The notes beneath the pieces are model-generated. The model worked only from the letters and a program-made list of their open reading frames with translations, did not search any database and was not told where the DNA came from. The position numbers and the translations under genes were made by a program. This document shows, piece by piece, positions 10,907 through 22,649 of a DNA stretch of 64,000 nt. Positions within the stretch are counted from its first letter, which is position 1; each line of letters opens with the position of its first letter. Origin of the DNA: Streptomyces collinus Tu 365 (GTDB lineage: Bacteria > Actinomycetota > Actinomycetes > Streptomycetales > Streptomycetaceae); NCBI RefSeq assembly GCF_000444875.1, contig NC_021985.1:2613535-2677534 (forward strand), read 5' to 3'.

Positions 10907-11263
10907 TCAGCTGAAGGAGTCGCCGCAGGCGCAGGAACCGGTCGCGTTCGGGTTGTCGATCGTGAAGCCCTGCTTCTCGATGGTGTCCACGAAGTCGACG
11001 GTGGCGCCGCCCAGGTACGGAGCGCTCATGCGGTCGGTGACGACCTTGACCCCGCCGAAGTCCTTCACCACGTCGCCGTCGAGCGAGCGCTCGTCGAAGA
11101 AGAGCTGGTAGCGCAGGCCGGAGCAGCCGCCGGGCTGGACGGCGACGCGCAGGGCGAGGTCGTCGCGGCCTTCCTGGTCGAGCAGGGCCTTGACCTTCGA
11201 CGCGGCGGCGTCGGTCAGGACGATGCCGTCGGTGACGGTGGTGGTCTCGTCCGATACGGACAT
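10907..11263 (-). CDS. A-type iron-sulfur carrier protein (HesB/IscA/ErpA family)
   Basis: 118 residues with the three cysteines of the family: GGCSGLRY near residue 47 and the C-terminal CACGDSF pair. Such proteins hold a [2Fe-2S] or [4Fe-4S] cluster and pass it to apo-enzymes. The ATG at 11263 has a GGGAGAG site 6 nt away. It is divergent from nadA, whose product needs a [4Fe-4S] cluster, and the cysteine desulfurase lies 3.4 kb away, so a functional link is plausible. The mycobacterial orthologue at this position is Rv2204c. Confidence 0.93.
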   Translation of the reverse strand: MSVSDETTTVTDGIVLTDAAASKVKALLDQEGRDDLALRVAVQPGGCSGLRYQLFFDERSLDGDVVKDFGGVKVVTDRMSAPYLGGATVDFVDTIEKQGFTIDNPNATGSCACGDSFS

Positions 11264-11440
11264 CTACATCTCTCCCGGGTTGTACGGAGACTGCTTGCCG
11301 ACGAGTGCAACCGGCGTTTCCGCGGATTCATTCCGGGCCGGGCGCTCGGGTGGTCGCCTTTTCACTTCTCTCTTCATGCTCGCACATGCCCGATGCGGCG
11401 GACAGCGGCTCATGGGGCGACCCGGCGACCGCGGGCGGGA

Positions 11441-11505
11441 TTCACGTCACATGGACGCTATCGCCGTCGTCAAAGTGACGTGAAGGGGATATGATAGATA
11501 GCGTC
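11441..11505. promoter_or_regulatory. Interleaved inverted repeats in the hesB-nadA divergent promoter region
   Basis: Two perfect inverted repeats interleave: TTCACGTCAC (11441-11450) with GTGACGTGAA (11475-11484), and GACGCTATC (11454-11462) with GATAGCGTC (11497-11505). A good -10 hexamer for nadA, TATGAT, is at 11490-11495, so transcription would start near 11502. The repeats therefore look like DNA operator half-sites flanking and covering the nadA promoter. If transcription starts farther upstream, they could instead fold as an RNA pseudoknot. The regulator is unknown. Confidence 0.6.
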
Positions 11506-11536
11506 AGTTAGACGAAAAGTAGAAAGGGTGCGTGTC

Positions 11537-12721
11537 GTGACCACCGCCCAGACCCCGGAGCTCGACGTACAGCCGTCTCCGCTCGCCCTGCTGCTGCTCG
11601 GCCGTGAGGCCGACCCGAAGAGCGAGCGGGGCGTGGAGTGCCCCGGCGACCTGCCCTCGCCGTCCGACCCCGACCTGGTGATGCGCGCCCGCGCGGCCAA
11701 GGAGAAGCTCGGCGACAAGGTCTTCGTGCTCGGCCACCACTACCAGCGCGACGAGGTCATCCAGTTCGCCGACGTCACGGGCGACTCCTTCAAGCTGGCC
11801 CGGGACGCGGCCGCGCGCCCGGGGGCCGAGTACATCGTCTTCTGCGGTGTGCACTTCATGGCCGAGTCGGCGGACATCCTGACGTCCGACGACCAGAAGG
11901 TCGTGCTGCCGGACCTGGCCGCCGGCTGCTCGATGGCCGACATGGCCACCGCCGAGCAGGTCGCCGAGTGCTGGGACGTGCTGACGGAGGCGGGTGTCGC
12001 CGGGCAGGTGGTGCCGGTGTCCTACATGAACTCCTCGGCGGACATCAAGGCCTTCACCGGCAAGCACGGCGGCCTGATCTGCACCTCGTCGAACGCGAAG
12101 CGCGCCCTCGACTGGGCCTTCGAGCAGGGTGAGAAGGTCCTGTTCCTGCCCGACCAGCACCTCGGCCGCAACACCGCCGTCCGGGACATGGGGATGTCCC
12201 TGGACGACTGCGTGGTCTACAACCCGCACAAGCCGAACGGCGGGCTGACCAACGAGGAGCTGCGCGCCGCGAAGATGATCCTGTGGCGCGGCCACTGCTC
12301 GGTGCACGGCCGCTTCAGCCTCGACTCCGTCAACGACGTGCGCGAGCGCATCCCGGGCGTGAACGTCCTGGTCCACCCCGAGTGCAGGCACGAGGTCGTG
12401 GCCGCCGCCGACTACGTCGGCTCCACCGAGTACATCATCAAGGCCCTGGAAGCGGCCCCGGCCGGCTCCAAGTGGGCCATCGGCACCGAGCTGAACCTGG
12501 TCCGCAGGCTGGCGAACCGTTTCGCTCCCGAGGGCAAGGAGATCGTCTTCCTCGACCGGACGGTCTGCTTCTGCTCGACGATGAACCGCATCGACCTGCC
12601 CCACCTGGTCTGGGCCCTGGAGTCGCTGGCCGAGGGCAACCTGGTCAACCGCATCGAGGTCGACAAGGAGACCGAGGCGTTCGCCAAGCTCGCCCTGGAG
12701 CGGATGCTCGCGCTGCCGTAG
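11537..12721 (+). CDS. nadA: Quinolinate synthase NadA
   Basis: 394 residues from the GTG at 11537, chosen over an in-frame GTG nine bases upstream because the AAAGGG site is about 8 nt before it. NadA condenses iminoaspartate with dihydroxyacetone phosphate to quinolinate, the start of NAD synthesis. Landmarks are GHHYQRDEVIQFAD, FCGVHFMAESADIL (first Cys ligand), HPECRHEV (second) and CFCSTMNRID (third) of the [4Fe-4S] cluster. No nadB or nadC follows in the window. It is divergent from the Fe-S carrier gene and convergent with the Ser/Thr kinase gene. Confidence 0.96.
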   Translation: MTTAQTPELDVQPSPLALLLLGREADPKSERGVECPGDLPSPSDPDLVMRARAAKEKLGDKVFVLGHHYQRDEVIQFADVTGDSFKLARDAAARPGAEYIVFCGVHFMAESADILTSDDQKVVLPDLAAGCSMADMATAEQVAECWDVLTEAGVAGQVVPVSYMNSSADIKAFTGKHGGLICTSSNAKRALDWAFEQGEKVLFLPDQHLGRNTAVRDMGMSLDDCVVYNPHKPNGGLTNEELRAAKMILWRGHCSVHGRFSLDSVNDVRERIPGVNVLVHPECRHEVVAAADYVGSTEYIIKALEAAPAGSKWAIGTELNLVRRLANRFAPEGKEIVFLDRTVCFCSTMNRIDLPHLVWALESLAEGNLVNRIEVDKETEAFAKLALERMLALP

Positions 12722-12740
12722 CCGTACCCGTCGGGCGGGC

Positions 12741-12760
12741 ACCGGCGTCGGCGTGCGAGG

Positions 12761-12776
<16 letters not shown>
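12741..12776. terminator. Bidirectional terminator after nadA
   Basis: 15-bp stem (12741-12755 with 12762-12776, one G-T pair) and a 6-nt loop between convergent nadA and the kinase gene; the far arm covers the last codons of the kinase. Confidence 0.7.
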
Positions 12777-15457
<2,681 letters not shown>

Positions 15458-15541
15458 CGCCCCGTTCCCCCTCCCCCGCAAGAGCAGTTCCGGATCACAG
15501 GATAGGAAAGCCCTGCGCGGGAGGGGACGCCGGTCGGGGGG

Positions 15542-18500
15542 TCAGACCCCCGCGGGCTCCGGCTCGTCCGAGGCGGCCCCGGCCTGGGACGGCGCCTGGG
15601 GCGGCAGGCCCTTCTTCGCCGCCCGCTTCTTCGCGCGCCGCTCCTTGCGGAGTTCGAGCATCGCGTAGAGCGTCGGGACCAGCAGCAGGGTCAGCAGGGT
15701 CGAGCTGATCAGGCCGCCGATCACGACCACCGCCAGCGGCTGGGCGATGAAGCCGCCCTCGCCGGTGACCCCGAGGGCCATCGGGAGCAGGGCGAAGACG
15801 GTCGCCAGCGCCGTCATGAGGATGGGCCGCAGCCGGTGCCGGCCGCCTTCCACCACGGCCTCGACGACGCCGTGGCCCTGACCGCGGTACTGGTTGATCA
15901 GGTCGATCAGCACGATCGCGTTGGTGACCACGATGCCGATCAGCATCAGCATGCCGATCATCGCCGGGACGCCCATCGGGGTGCCGGTGACGACCAGGAG
16001 GCCGATCGCGCCCGTGGCCGCGAACGGGATGGAGACCAGCAGGATCAGCGGCTGGACCAGCGAGCGGAACGTCGCGACCAGCAGCATGAACACGATGGCG
16101 ATCGCCGCCAGCATGGCCAGGCCGAGGTTCTTGAACGCGCTGTCCTGGTCCGAGGAGACACCGCCGATCTTGGCCTCGGCGCCCGCGGGCAGCTTCAGGG
16201 CCTTGATCCGCGTCTGGAGCTGGGCGCTGACCGCGCCGGTGTTGTCACCGGTCGGCCGGGCCGTGACCGTCGCCGCGCGCCGGCCGTCGATACGGGTCAT
16301 GGACACCGGGCCGTCGACCACCTCGACGGTGGCGATGTCGCCGAGCCTGACCGGGCCGAGGCGCAGGTTCCTGAGCTGGGCCAGGGTGGTGGCGGGCTTC
16401 GCGGAGGTGATGACGACGTCGCGCTCGGTGTCGTCGAGGAGCGCCTTCGCCGCCGTCGTACCGCGCACGGCCTGGGCCACCGCGGCGCCCAGCTTCTGGT
16501 CGTCGAACCCGGCGGCGGCCGCCTTGGCGTTCGCCTTCACCGAGATGCGCGGCACGCTCTGGGCGAGGTCGCTGGTGACGTCCGTGACGTGGTCGAGGCC
16601 GGCCACGGTGGAGCGCACCCGGTCGGAGGCCTCGCGCAGCACCCGCGGGTCGGACGCCTTGACCACGACGCTGAGGTCCTGGCTGCCGAAGCCGTCACCG
16701 GCGGACACGGTGGTGGTGCCGGTGCCGTCGAGCTTCTTCAGGCCGTCCTCGATGTGCTTCTGCACGTCCTCGTAGGAGGCCGTGTCCTTCAGCATGACCT
16801 GGTACGACGCCTGGTTGGTGTCGGTGCCGCCGCCGAAGGCCGCCATGAAGCCGGAGGAGCCGACGGTGACCTGGTAGTCCTTCACGCCCTCGGTGGAGGC
16901 GAGCAGCTTCTCGACCTTGCGGGCCTGGACGTCCGTGGCCGCGAGGCCGGTGCCGGGCTTCAGCTTCTGCTTGACGGTGAGGACTTCCTGCCGGCCCTGG
17001 TCGAAGAAGTTGGTCTTCAGCAGTCCGGACATGCCGAACGTGACGACCAGGACCACGATCGCGATCAGCACGCTGGTGAGGCGGCGGCGCGTCGCGAACC
17101 GCAGGACGGGCACGTAGAGGCGCTGGAGCCGGCTGTTGGCCTCCTTCTCCTCGGCCCTGCGGCGGGCCTCCTCGGCGTCCTCGGGGGTGCCCTTGGGGGC
17201 GCGCAGGAACCAGTACGACAGGACCGGCACGACCGTCAGGGACACGACGAGGGAGGCCAGCAGGGCCGCCGTCACCGTGATGCTGAACGAGCCGAACAGG
17301 GCGCCCACCATGCCGCCGACCAGGCCGATCGGCAGGAACACGGCGACGGTGGTGAGGGTGGAGGAGGTGACCGCGCCGGCGACCTCGCGCACCGCGCCGA
17401 GGATCGCCTCCTTGCGCTCCTCGCCGTAGCCCAGGTGCCGCTTGATGTTCTCCAGGACCACGATCGAGTCGTCCACGACCCGGCCGATCGCGATGGTGAG
17501 CGCGCCGAGCGTGAGCATGTTCAGGGAGAGGCCGCGGGTCCACAGCACGAGGAGCGCGAGGACGACCGACAGCGGGATGGAGACGGCCGTGACCAGGGTC
17601 GAGCGGACCGAGGCCAGGAAGACCAGGATGACCAGGACCGCGAAGAGCAGGCCGAGCGTGCCCTCGGTGGTCAGGCCCTTGATGGACTTGGACACCGCCG
17701 GGCCCTGGTCGCTGACGACCGTGAGCCGCGCGCCGGAGCCGAGGTCCTCGCGCAGGGCGGGCAGCTTGTCCTTGACCGCCTCGGAGATGGAGACGGCGCT
17801 GCCGTCGTGGTCCATCGTCACGGCGACGGCGAGGCTGGGCCGGCCGTCGGTGCGGGTGAGGGAGTCGGCCGGGGCCGGCTGCTCCTTCACGGTGGCGACG
17901 GAGCCGAGGCGCACGGGCTTCCTGCCGGCCTCGCCGGTGACCATCAGGTTCCGGATCTGGCCCAGCGAGGTGAAGCCGCCGCCGACCTGGACGGTGCGGT
18001 TGGCGCCGTCCTCGTCGAAGGAGCCGGCCGGGACGGTGGCGCCGCCGGCCTGGAGGGCCTGGCCGAGGGCGGCGGGGGTGAGGCCCGCCCGGGCCAGCTT
18101 CGCGTCGTCCGGGGTGACGGCGACCCGCAGGTCGCGCACGCCGGTGACCTGGACGCGGCCGACGCCGTCGATGTCCTTCAGGGCCGGGACGACGGTCGTG
18201 TCGAGCTGGTCGGCGAGTGCTTGCTGGTCCTTGTCGGAGGTGACGGCGAGGACCACGGTCGGCATGTCGTCCGTGGAGCCGGCGACGACCTGCGGGTCGA
18301 CGCCGTCCGGGAGCCGGTTGCGGGCCCGGTTGACGGCCTGCTGGACGTCGGCGACGAGCCGCTTGGTGTCGTTGCCGTAGTCGAAGGACGCCATGATCAG
18401 GGCATTGCCCTCGCCGGCGGTGGAGGTGACACCGGTGATGCCGTCGACGCCCTGGAGGTTGTCCTCGATGGGCTCGACGACCTGCTTCTCCACGACGTCG

Positions 18501-18670
18501 GGGGCGGCGCCCTGGTACGGGGCGACGACCGAGACCATGGGCAGTTCGATGGTCGGCAGGAGCTGCTGCTTGATCTGGGGTATCGCGATCAGCCCGAAGG
18601 CGAGCGCGATGAGGGACACGAGCCCGACGAGGGCCCGCTGCGCGAGGCTGAATCTCGACAGCCAGGACAT
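15542..18670 (-). CDS. RND-family efflux transporter (AcrB/HAE1-like, Gram-positive type)
   Basis: 1042 residues, full length for the family. The N-terminal helix FSLAQRALVGLVSLIALAFG is followed by the first periplasmic-type porter domain, a block of helices around 330-560 with the conserved GRVVDDSIVVLENI segment of helix 4, a second porter domain and a second helix block (about 850-1010). It would use the proton gradient to export substrates. The C-terminus is Arg/Lys-rich. There is no adjacent membrane-fusion protein gene, as in the Bacillus SwrC type. It lies 160 bp downstream of a two-component pair on the same strand, which probably regulates it. Substrate unknown. Confidence 0.9.
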   Translation of the reverse strand: MSWLSRFSLAQRALVGLVSLIALAFGLIAIPQIKQQLLPTIELPMVSVVAPYQGAAPDVVEKQVVEPIEDNLQGVDGITGVTSTAGEGNALIMASFDYGNDTKRLVADVQQAVNRARNRLPDGVDPQVVAGSTDDMPTVVLAVTSDKDQQALADQLDTTVVPALKDIDGVGRVQVTGVRDLRVAVTPDDAKLARAGLTPAALGQALQAGGATVPAGSFDEDGANRTVQVGGGFTSLGQIRNLMVTGEAGRKPVRLGSVATVKEQPAPADSLTRTDGRPSLAVAVTMDHDGSAVSISEAVKDKLPALREDLGSGARLTVVSDQGPAVSKSIKGLTTEGTLGLLFAVLVILVFLASVRSTLVTAVSIPLSVVLALLVLWTRGLSLNMLTLGALTIAIGRVVDDSIVVLENIKRHLGYGEERKEAILGAVREVAGAVTSSTLTTVAVFLPIGLVGGMVGALFGSFSITVTAALLASLVVSLTVVPVLSYWFLRAPKGTPEDAEEARRRAEEKEANSRLQRLYVPVLRFATRRRLTSVLIAIVVLVVTFGMSGLLKTNFFDQGRQEVLTVKQKLKPGTGLAATDVQARKVEKLLASTEGVKDYQVTVGSSGFMAAFGGGTDTNQASYQVMLKDTASYEDVQKHIEDGLKKLDGTGTTTVSAGDGFGSQDLSVVVKASDPRVLREASDRVRSTVAGLDHVTDVTSDLAQSVPRISVKANAKAAAAGFDDQKLGAAVAQAVRGTTAAKALLDDTERDVVITSAKPATTLAQLRNLRLGPVRLGDIATVEVVDGPVSMTRIDGRRAATVTARPTGDNTGAVSAQLQTRIKALKLPAGAEAKIGGVSSDQDSAFKNLGLAMLAAIAIVFMLLVATFRSLVQPLILLVSIPFAATGAIGLLVVTGTPMGVPAMIGMLMLIGIVVTNAIVLIDLINQYRGQGHGVVEAVVEGGRHRLRPILMTALATVFALLPMALGVTGEGGFIAQPLAVVVIGGLISSTLLTLLLVPTLYAMLELRKERRAKKRAAKKGLPPQAPSQAGAASDEPEPAGV

Positions 18671-18830
18671 GGATCAGGTTCTCTCTTCTGTGAGCGGCAG
18701 AAGTGGCGGGAGGGACACGGGGGGAGCGCCCACCCCACCACCCTAAGCCATGCCTGAGGGCCGATGTGTAGGTCCCAGGTCCCGTTCCGTGCCGCGGCCC
18801 TACTCCGCGCGCAGTACGCGCGGGTGGAGG

Positions 18831-19511
18831 TCAGTCCGTCCTCGGACGTACCAGTCCCGACTCGTAGGCGATGACGACGAGCTGGGCCCGGTCCCGGGCG
18901 CCGAGCTTGGCCATGGCCCGGTTGACGTGCGTCTTCACCGTGAGGGGGCTGACTTCGAGGCGTTCGGCGATCTCGTCGTTGGAGTGTCCGCCGGCCACCT
19001 GGACCAGCACCTCGCGCTCGCGGCCGGTGAGCGCGTCGAGGCGGTCGGAGCGGGCCGGGTCCCGGCCGTCGTCACCGTCGCCCTGGGCGAGGAAGCGGGC
19101 GATCAGGCCCTTGGTGGCCACCGGGGAGAGCAGCGCGTCGCCGCCCGCGGCGACCCGGATGGCGTTCAGCAGTTCCTCGGGCTCGCTGCCCTTGCCGAGG
19201 AAGCCGGAGGCGCCCGCGCGCAGGGCCTGTACGACGTAGTCGTCCACCTCGAAGGTGGTCAGGATCACCACGCGGACCCGGGCCAGGGAGGGGTCGGCAC
19301 TGATCAGGCGGGTGGCCGCGAGGCCGTCGGTGCCGGGCATCCGGATGTCCATGAGGACCACGTCGGCGCCGCTCTCCTGGGCCAGCAGGACCGCCTCGGC
19401 ACCGTCGGAGGCCTCCCCGACCACTTCCATGTCCGGCTCGGAGTCGACCAGCACCCGGAACGCGCTGCGCAGCAGTGCCTGGTCGTCGGCGAGCAGGACG
19501 CGGATGGTCAT
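18831..19511 (-). CDS. NarL/LuxR-family response regulator
   Basis: 226 residues. Receiver domain 1-120 with acidic pair in VLLADDQ, phospho-Asp near residue 54 (DVVLMDIRMPGTDG) and the Lys in GASGFLGKGSEPEELL. A LuxR-type helix-turn-helix follows at about 155-215 (LTGREREVLVQVAGGHSNDE, then TVKTHVNRAMAKL). It binds DNA as a phosphorylated dimer. The ATG at 19511 overlaps the kinase stop codon as ATGA, so the pair is translationally coupled. The RND pump gene downstream is its obvious candidate target. Confidence 0.94.
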   Translation of the reverse strand: MTIRVLLADDQALLRSAFRVLVDSEPDMEVVGEASDGAEAVLLAQESGADVVLMDIRMPGTDGLAATRLISADPSLARVRVVILTTFEVDDYVVQALRAGASGFLGKGSEPEELLNAIRVAAGGDALLSPVATKGLIARFLAQGDGDDGRDPARSDRLDALTGREREVLVQVAGGHSNDEIAERLEVSPLTVKTHVNRAMAKLGARDRAQLVVIAYESGLVRPRTD

Positions 19512-20728
19512 GCGGGCTCCCCCGGTGCCGTCGTGCGGGTCTTGACCGGCAGGATCGCATGGACGCGGAAACCGCCGCCGTAGCGGGGTCCGGTGGTCAG
19601 GGTGCCGCCCAGCGCGGTGACCCGCTCCCGCATGCCGAGCAGGCCGTGCCCGCCGCCCGCCCCGGACTCGCCGCCTGCGCCCGTGCCGTCGTCCAGGACG
19701 GTGACCTCGATGTGCGGTCCGACGCGTACGACGCTGACCTCGGCCTTGGCTCCGGTGCCCGCGTGCTTGCGGACGTTGGTCAGGGCCTCCTGCACGATCC
19801 GGTAGGCGGCCAGGTCGACGGCGGCCGGCAGCGCGGTGCCGTGGTCGGCGCGGGCCACCTCGACCGGGAGCCCGGCACTGCGGAAGGTGTCCGCCAGCTC
19901 CTCCAGGCGGCTGAGGCCGGGGGCGGGCTCGGTGGGGGCCTCGGGGTCGCCGGACTGCCTCAGCAGGCCGACGGTGGCGCGCAGCTCGTTGAGCGCGGAG
20001 CGGCTGGCCTCGCGCACATGGGCGAGGGCCTCCTTGGCCTGGTCGGGCCGCCGGTCCATGACGTGGGCCGCGACTCCGGCCTGGACGTTGACCAGGGCGA
20101 TGTGGTGGGCGACGACGTCGTGCAGGTCGCGGGCGATGCGCAGCCGCTCCTCGGCGACCCGGCGGCGGGCCTCCTCCTCGCGGGTGCGCTCGGCCCGTTC
20201 GGCGCGCTCGCGCATGGCCCGGACGACCGCGCGGCGGCTGCGCACGGCGTCGCCGGCGGTGGCGCCGATCCCGGTCCAGGCGAGGACGCCCAGGTTCTCC
20301 TGGGCGTACCAGGGCAGCGGTCCGGCCAGCATGGCGGCGGCGGTCAGCACGGTCATGGTGAGCAGGCCGACGCGCCAGGTGGTGGTGCGGTCGGTGGTGG
20401 AGGCGACGGTGTAGAGGGCGATCACGGCGGACATGGCGACCGGGGCGCGCGGATCGCCGGTGACGGACTCGATCACGGAGACGGCGCCGGTGACGGCCAG
20501 GACCGTCATGGGCGCGCGGCGGCGGAAGACGAGCGCGGCGGCGCCGACGGTCATCAGGATCAGGCCGAAGGGGGCCGGGCTGCGTACGCCCCAGGTGACC
20601 CCGTTCGGCCCGCGGGGCACCACGAAGGACCCGGCCACCATGCACACGAGCACGCCCGCCGCGATGGCCGCGTCCAGCGCGAGGGGGTGCGCCTTGAGGC
20701 CGCACCGGGCGCGTTCGAGAGTGCTCAC
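19508..20728 (-). CDS. NarL-type sensor histidine kinase (HisKA_3)
   Basis: 406 residues from the GTG at 20728; the site upstream is weak, so the start is uncertain by a few codons. Four to five hydrophobic helices fill residues 15-165, with no large extracellular sensor. The dimerisation/phospho-acceptor helix has RIARDLHDVVAHHIALVNVQ (phospho-His in DLHD), and the ATPase part ends with DDGTGAG and GGGHGLLGMRERV. Such intramembrane-sensing kinases often report envelope stress. It forms a pair with the overlapping response regulator gene. Confidence 0.93.
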   Translation of the reverse strand: MSTLERARCGLKAHPLALDAAIAAGVLVCMVAGSFVVPRGPNGVTWGVRSPAPFGLILMTVGAAALVFRRRAPMTVLAVTGAVSVIESVTGDPRAPVAMSAVIALYTVASTTDRTTTWRVGLLTMTVLTAAAMLAGPLPWYAQENLGVLAWTGIGATAGDAVRSRRAVVRAMRERAERAERTREEEARRRVAEERLRIARDLHDVVAHHIALVNVQAGVAAHVMDRRPDQAKEALAHVREASRSALNELRATVGLLRQSGDPEAPTEPAPGLSRLEELADTFRSAGLPVEVARADHGTALPAAVDLAAYRIVQEALTNVRKHAGTGAKAEVSVVRVGPHIEVTVLDDGTGAGGESGAGGGHGLLGMRERVTALGGTLTTGPRYGGGFRVHAILPVKTRTTAPGEPA

Positions 20729-21224
20729 CCGCTGAACAGTACGGCGCCGGACGAGCCGCCGGAACAGACCGGGGCACACCTCACCCGGGCCGGCCGGGGG
20801 CCGGGTTCCGGCACGGCCCGGTCCCGCGGGACCCGGTCTCGCAGGGCCCGCTCACACCGGGCCGACGGACGGGCGAGCGGTCGCGGGCCTGGCCCCGGGG
20901 TAGGGGGCTCGGCCCGGGATAGGGGGCTCGGCCCGGGGTGCGGGTTCAGCCGGGGGGCGCGAGCTCAGCTGGGAGGGCGCGGGCCCGGCCCGGGGGCGCG
21001 AGCTCAGTCGCGGGTCGCAGGCTCAGCTGGGAGGGCGCAGACCCGGCCCGGGGTAGGGGCTCGGCCCAGGGGCGCGGGCTCGGCCCAGGGGCGCGGGCTC
21101 GGCCCAGGGGCGCGGGCCCGGCCCAAGGGGCATGGGACCCGCCCGGAAGCGTGGGCCCAGCCCGGGGAACGGGCCCCCAGGGCGCGTGGGCCCAGCCCGG
21201 GGGACGGGCCCCCAGGGCGTGGGG
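20729..21224. repeat. Gene-free GC-rich region with degenerate short repeats
   Basis: 496 bp without a supportable gene between the kinase start and the PspAA stop. From about 20880 onward it consists of degenerate units built on ggcgcggg-ctcggccc. Three perfect 19-bp copies (tcggcccaggggcgcgggc) stand at 21061-21117. Open frames across it are repetitive Arg/Gly/Pro strings and look spurious. The HK promoter must lie in its first part; I see no convincing hexamers. Confidence 0.75.
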
Positions 21225-21503
21225 TCAGCCCGGGATCAGGCCGTCGTCGCCGAGCAGTTCCCGGACCTCCTCCAGCGTCGCCTCGTCGGCCGGGAGGATC
21301 AGTTCCGAGGGTTCGAGGGCGTCGTCCGGCAGCGGGGTGCCGAGCCGGCGGACGGCGTCGAGGAGCGTGGAGAGCGTGCGGCGGAAGCCCGCCTCGTCGC
21401 CGCTCTCCACTTCCCTCAGCAGATCGTCGTCCAGCTCGTTCAGCTCGGTGAAGTGGACGTCGTCCAGCTTCACCTGGCCCTCCCCCATGATCCGTACGAT
21501 CAC
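21225..21503 (-). CDS. pspAA: PspA-associated protein PspAA
   Basis: 92 residues, GTG start at 21503 with GAGGAGG 6 nt upstream. The sequence begins IVRIMGEGQVKL and ends with an acidic DEATLEEVRELLGDDGLIPG tail, matching the PspAA family that accompanies PspA in actinobacteria and other phyla. No membrane segment. It is 34 bp downstream of pspA on the same strand, so it is probably co-transcribed and acts with PspA in envelope-stress defence. The exact biochemical role is unknown. Confidence 0.88.
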   Translation of the reverse strand: MIVRIMGEGQVKLDDVHFTELNELDDDLLREVESGDEAGFRRTLSTLLDAVRRLGTPLPDDALEPSELILPADEATLEEVRELLGDDGLIPG

Positions 21504-21537
21504 GTCGGCCTCCTCGGCTCGGGTCCCGGGGCCCCGG

Positions 21538-22329
21538 TCACTGCTTGTCGAAGCGCGGGGTGTCCTGCGGCTGCTGCTGGGACTGTCCCTGCCCGGTGCC
21601 GCCCTCGATCGCCTGCTGCGAGGAGCCGCCGGCCAGTTCCGCCTTCATGCGCTGCAGTTCCAGCTCCACATCCGTACCACCGGAGAGCCGGTCCAGCTCG
21701 GCCTGGATGTCGTCCTTGGCCATGCCGGAGGGGTCGTCGAGGGCGCCGGAGGCGAGCAGCTCGTCGATGGCGCCGGCCCGGGCCTGGAGCTGGGCGGTCT
21801 TGTCCTCGGCGCGCTGGATGGCGAGCCCGACGTCGCCCATCTCCTCGGAGATGCCGGAGAACGCCTCGCCGATGCGGGTCTGGGCCTGGGCGGCGGTGTA
21901 GGTGGCCTTGATGGTCTCCTTCTTCGTCCGGAAGGCGTCCACCTTGGCCTGCAGGCGCTGGGCCGCGAGGGTGAGCTTCTCCTCCTCGCCCTGCAGGGTC
22001 GTGTGCTGCGTCTCCAGGTCGGTGACCTGCTGCTGGAGGGCGGCGCGCCGGGAGAGCGCCTCGCGGGCGAGGTCCTCGCGGCCGAGCGCGAGGGCCTTGC
22101 GGCCCTGGTCCTCCAGCTTGGAGGACTGCTGCTGCAACTGGTTGAGCTGGAGTTCCAGGCGCTTGCGGGAGGTCGCGACGTCGGCGACGCCCCGGCGCAC
22201 CTTCTGCAGCAGCTCCAGCTGCTTCTGATACGAGTAATCGAGGGTCTCGCGCGGGTCCTCGGCCCGGTCAAGGGCCTTGTTCGCCTTCGCGCGGAAGATC
22301 ATCCCCATACGCTTCATGACACCGCTCAT
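21538..22329 (-). CDS. pspA: Phage shock protein A (PspA/IM30, ESCRT-III-like)
   Basis: 263 residues. After a short amphipathic N-terminus (MKRMGMIFRAKANKALDRAE), residues 25-225 are an almost continuous coiled coil (YSYQKQLELLQKV, QLNQLQQQSSKLEDQGR). PspA binds stressed membranes and assembles into helical scaffolds. The last 40 residues are Gly/Gln-rich (GGTGQGQSQQQPQ), a low-complexity tail that is not universal. ATG start at 22329. First gene of the pspA-pspAA unit, in the same orientation as the downstream two-component system and RND pump. Confidence 0.95.
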   Translation of the reverse strand: MSGVMKRMGMIFRAKANKALDRAEDPRETLDYSYQKQLELLQKVRRGVADVATSRKRLELQLNQLQQQSSKLEDQGRKALALGREDLAREALSRRAALQQQVTDLETQHTTLQGEEEKLTLAAQRLQAKVDAFRTKKETIKATYTAAQAQTRIGEAFSGISEEMGDVGLAIQRAEDKTAQLQARAGAIDELLASGALDDPSGMAKDDIQAELDRLSGGTDVELELQRMKAELAGGSSQQAIEGGTGQGQSQQQPQDTPRFDKQ

Positions 22330-22649
22330 GGGCTTCGCGCGCCCCCTTCTGACGGACTCCAGCTCACAGATCCTGCGACAGAACCCACAGTACGGGCCCT
22401 GACTCCATTACCGCACCGTTCGGGGACCGATGCGCTCATCCCCAAGGACGACTGCGGACGGTATCGCTCCGGCGTGAGGAGTAGGTGGGACCCGGGTGGG
22501 CTCCCCCGCCCCTCCCCGTGTTCCCCCCGACGACGGCCGGGTGAAGCGTCTGCAACGTCCCCTCTGTCCCCCTACAGACGTCCGGTGTTGCCGGATCGTT
22601 CCCCGGTCGGCTGGGGTCCATGCCGGTGGAGCCCGTACCCTTGGGTTTT
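22330..22649. other. Divergent intergenic region between pspA and the DUF3043 gene
   Basis: 320 bp with no supportable gene. For the rightward gene, TACCCT ends about 9 bp before the GTG at 22650, consistent with a leaderless transcript. The leftward pspA promoter should lie around 22380-22430; I did not find hexamers I trust. Confidence 0.45.

Noticed and set aside
11441..11505. Calling the nadA upstream element an NAD+ riboswitch
   Set aside because: The best promoter places the transcription start inside the last repeat, so most of the structure would not be transcribed. The known NAD+-I element consensus is not recognisable. Kept as an operator-type finding instead.
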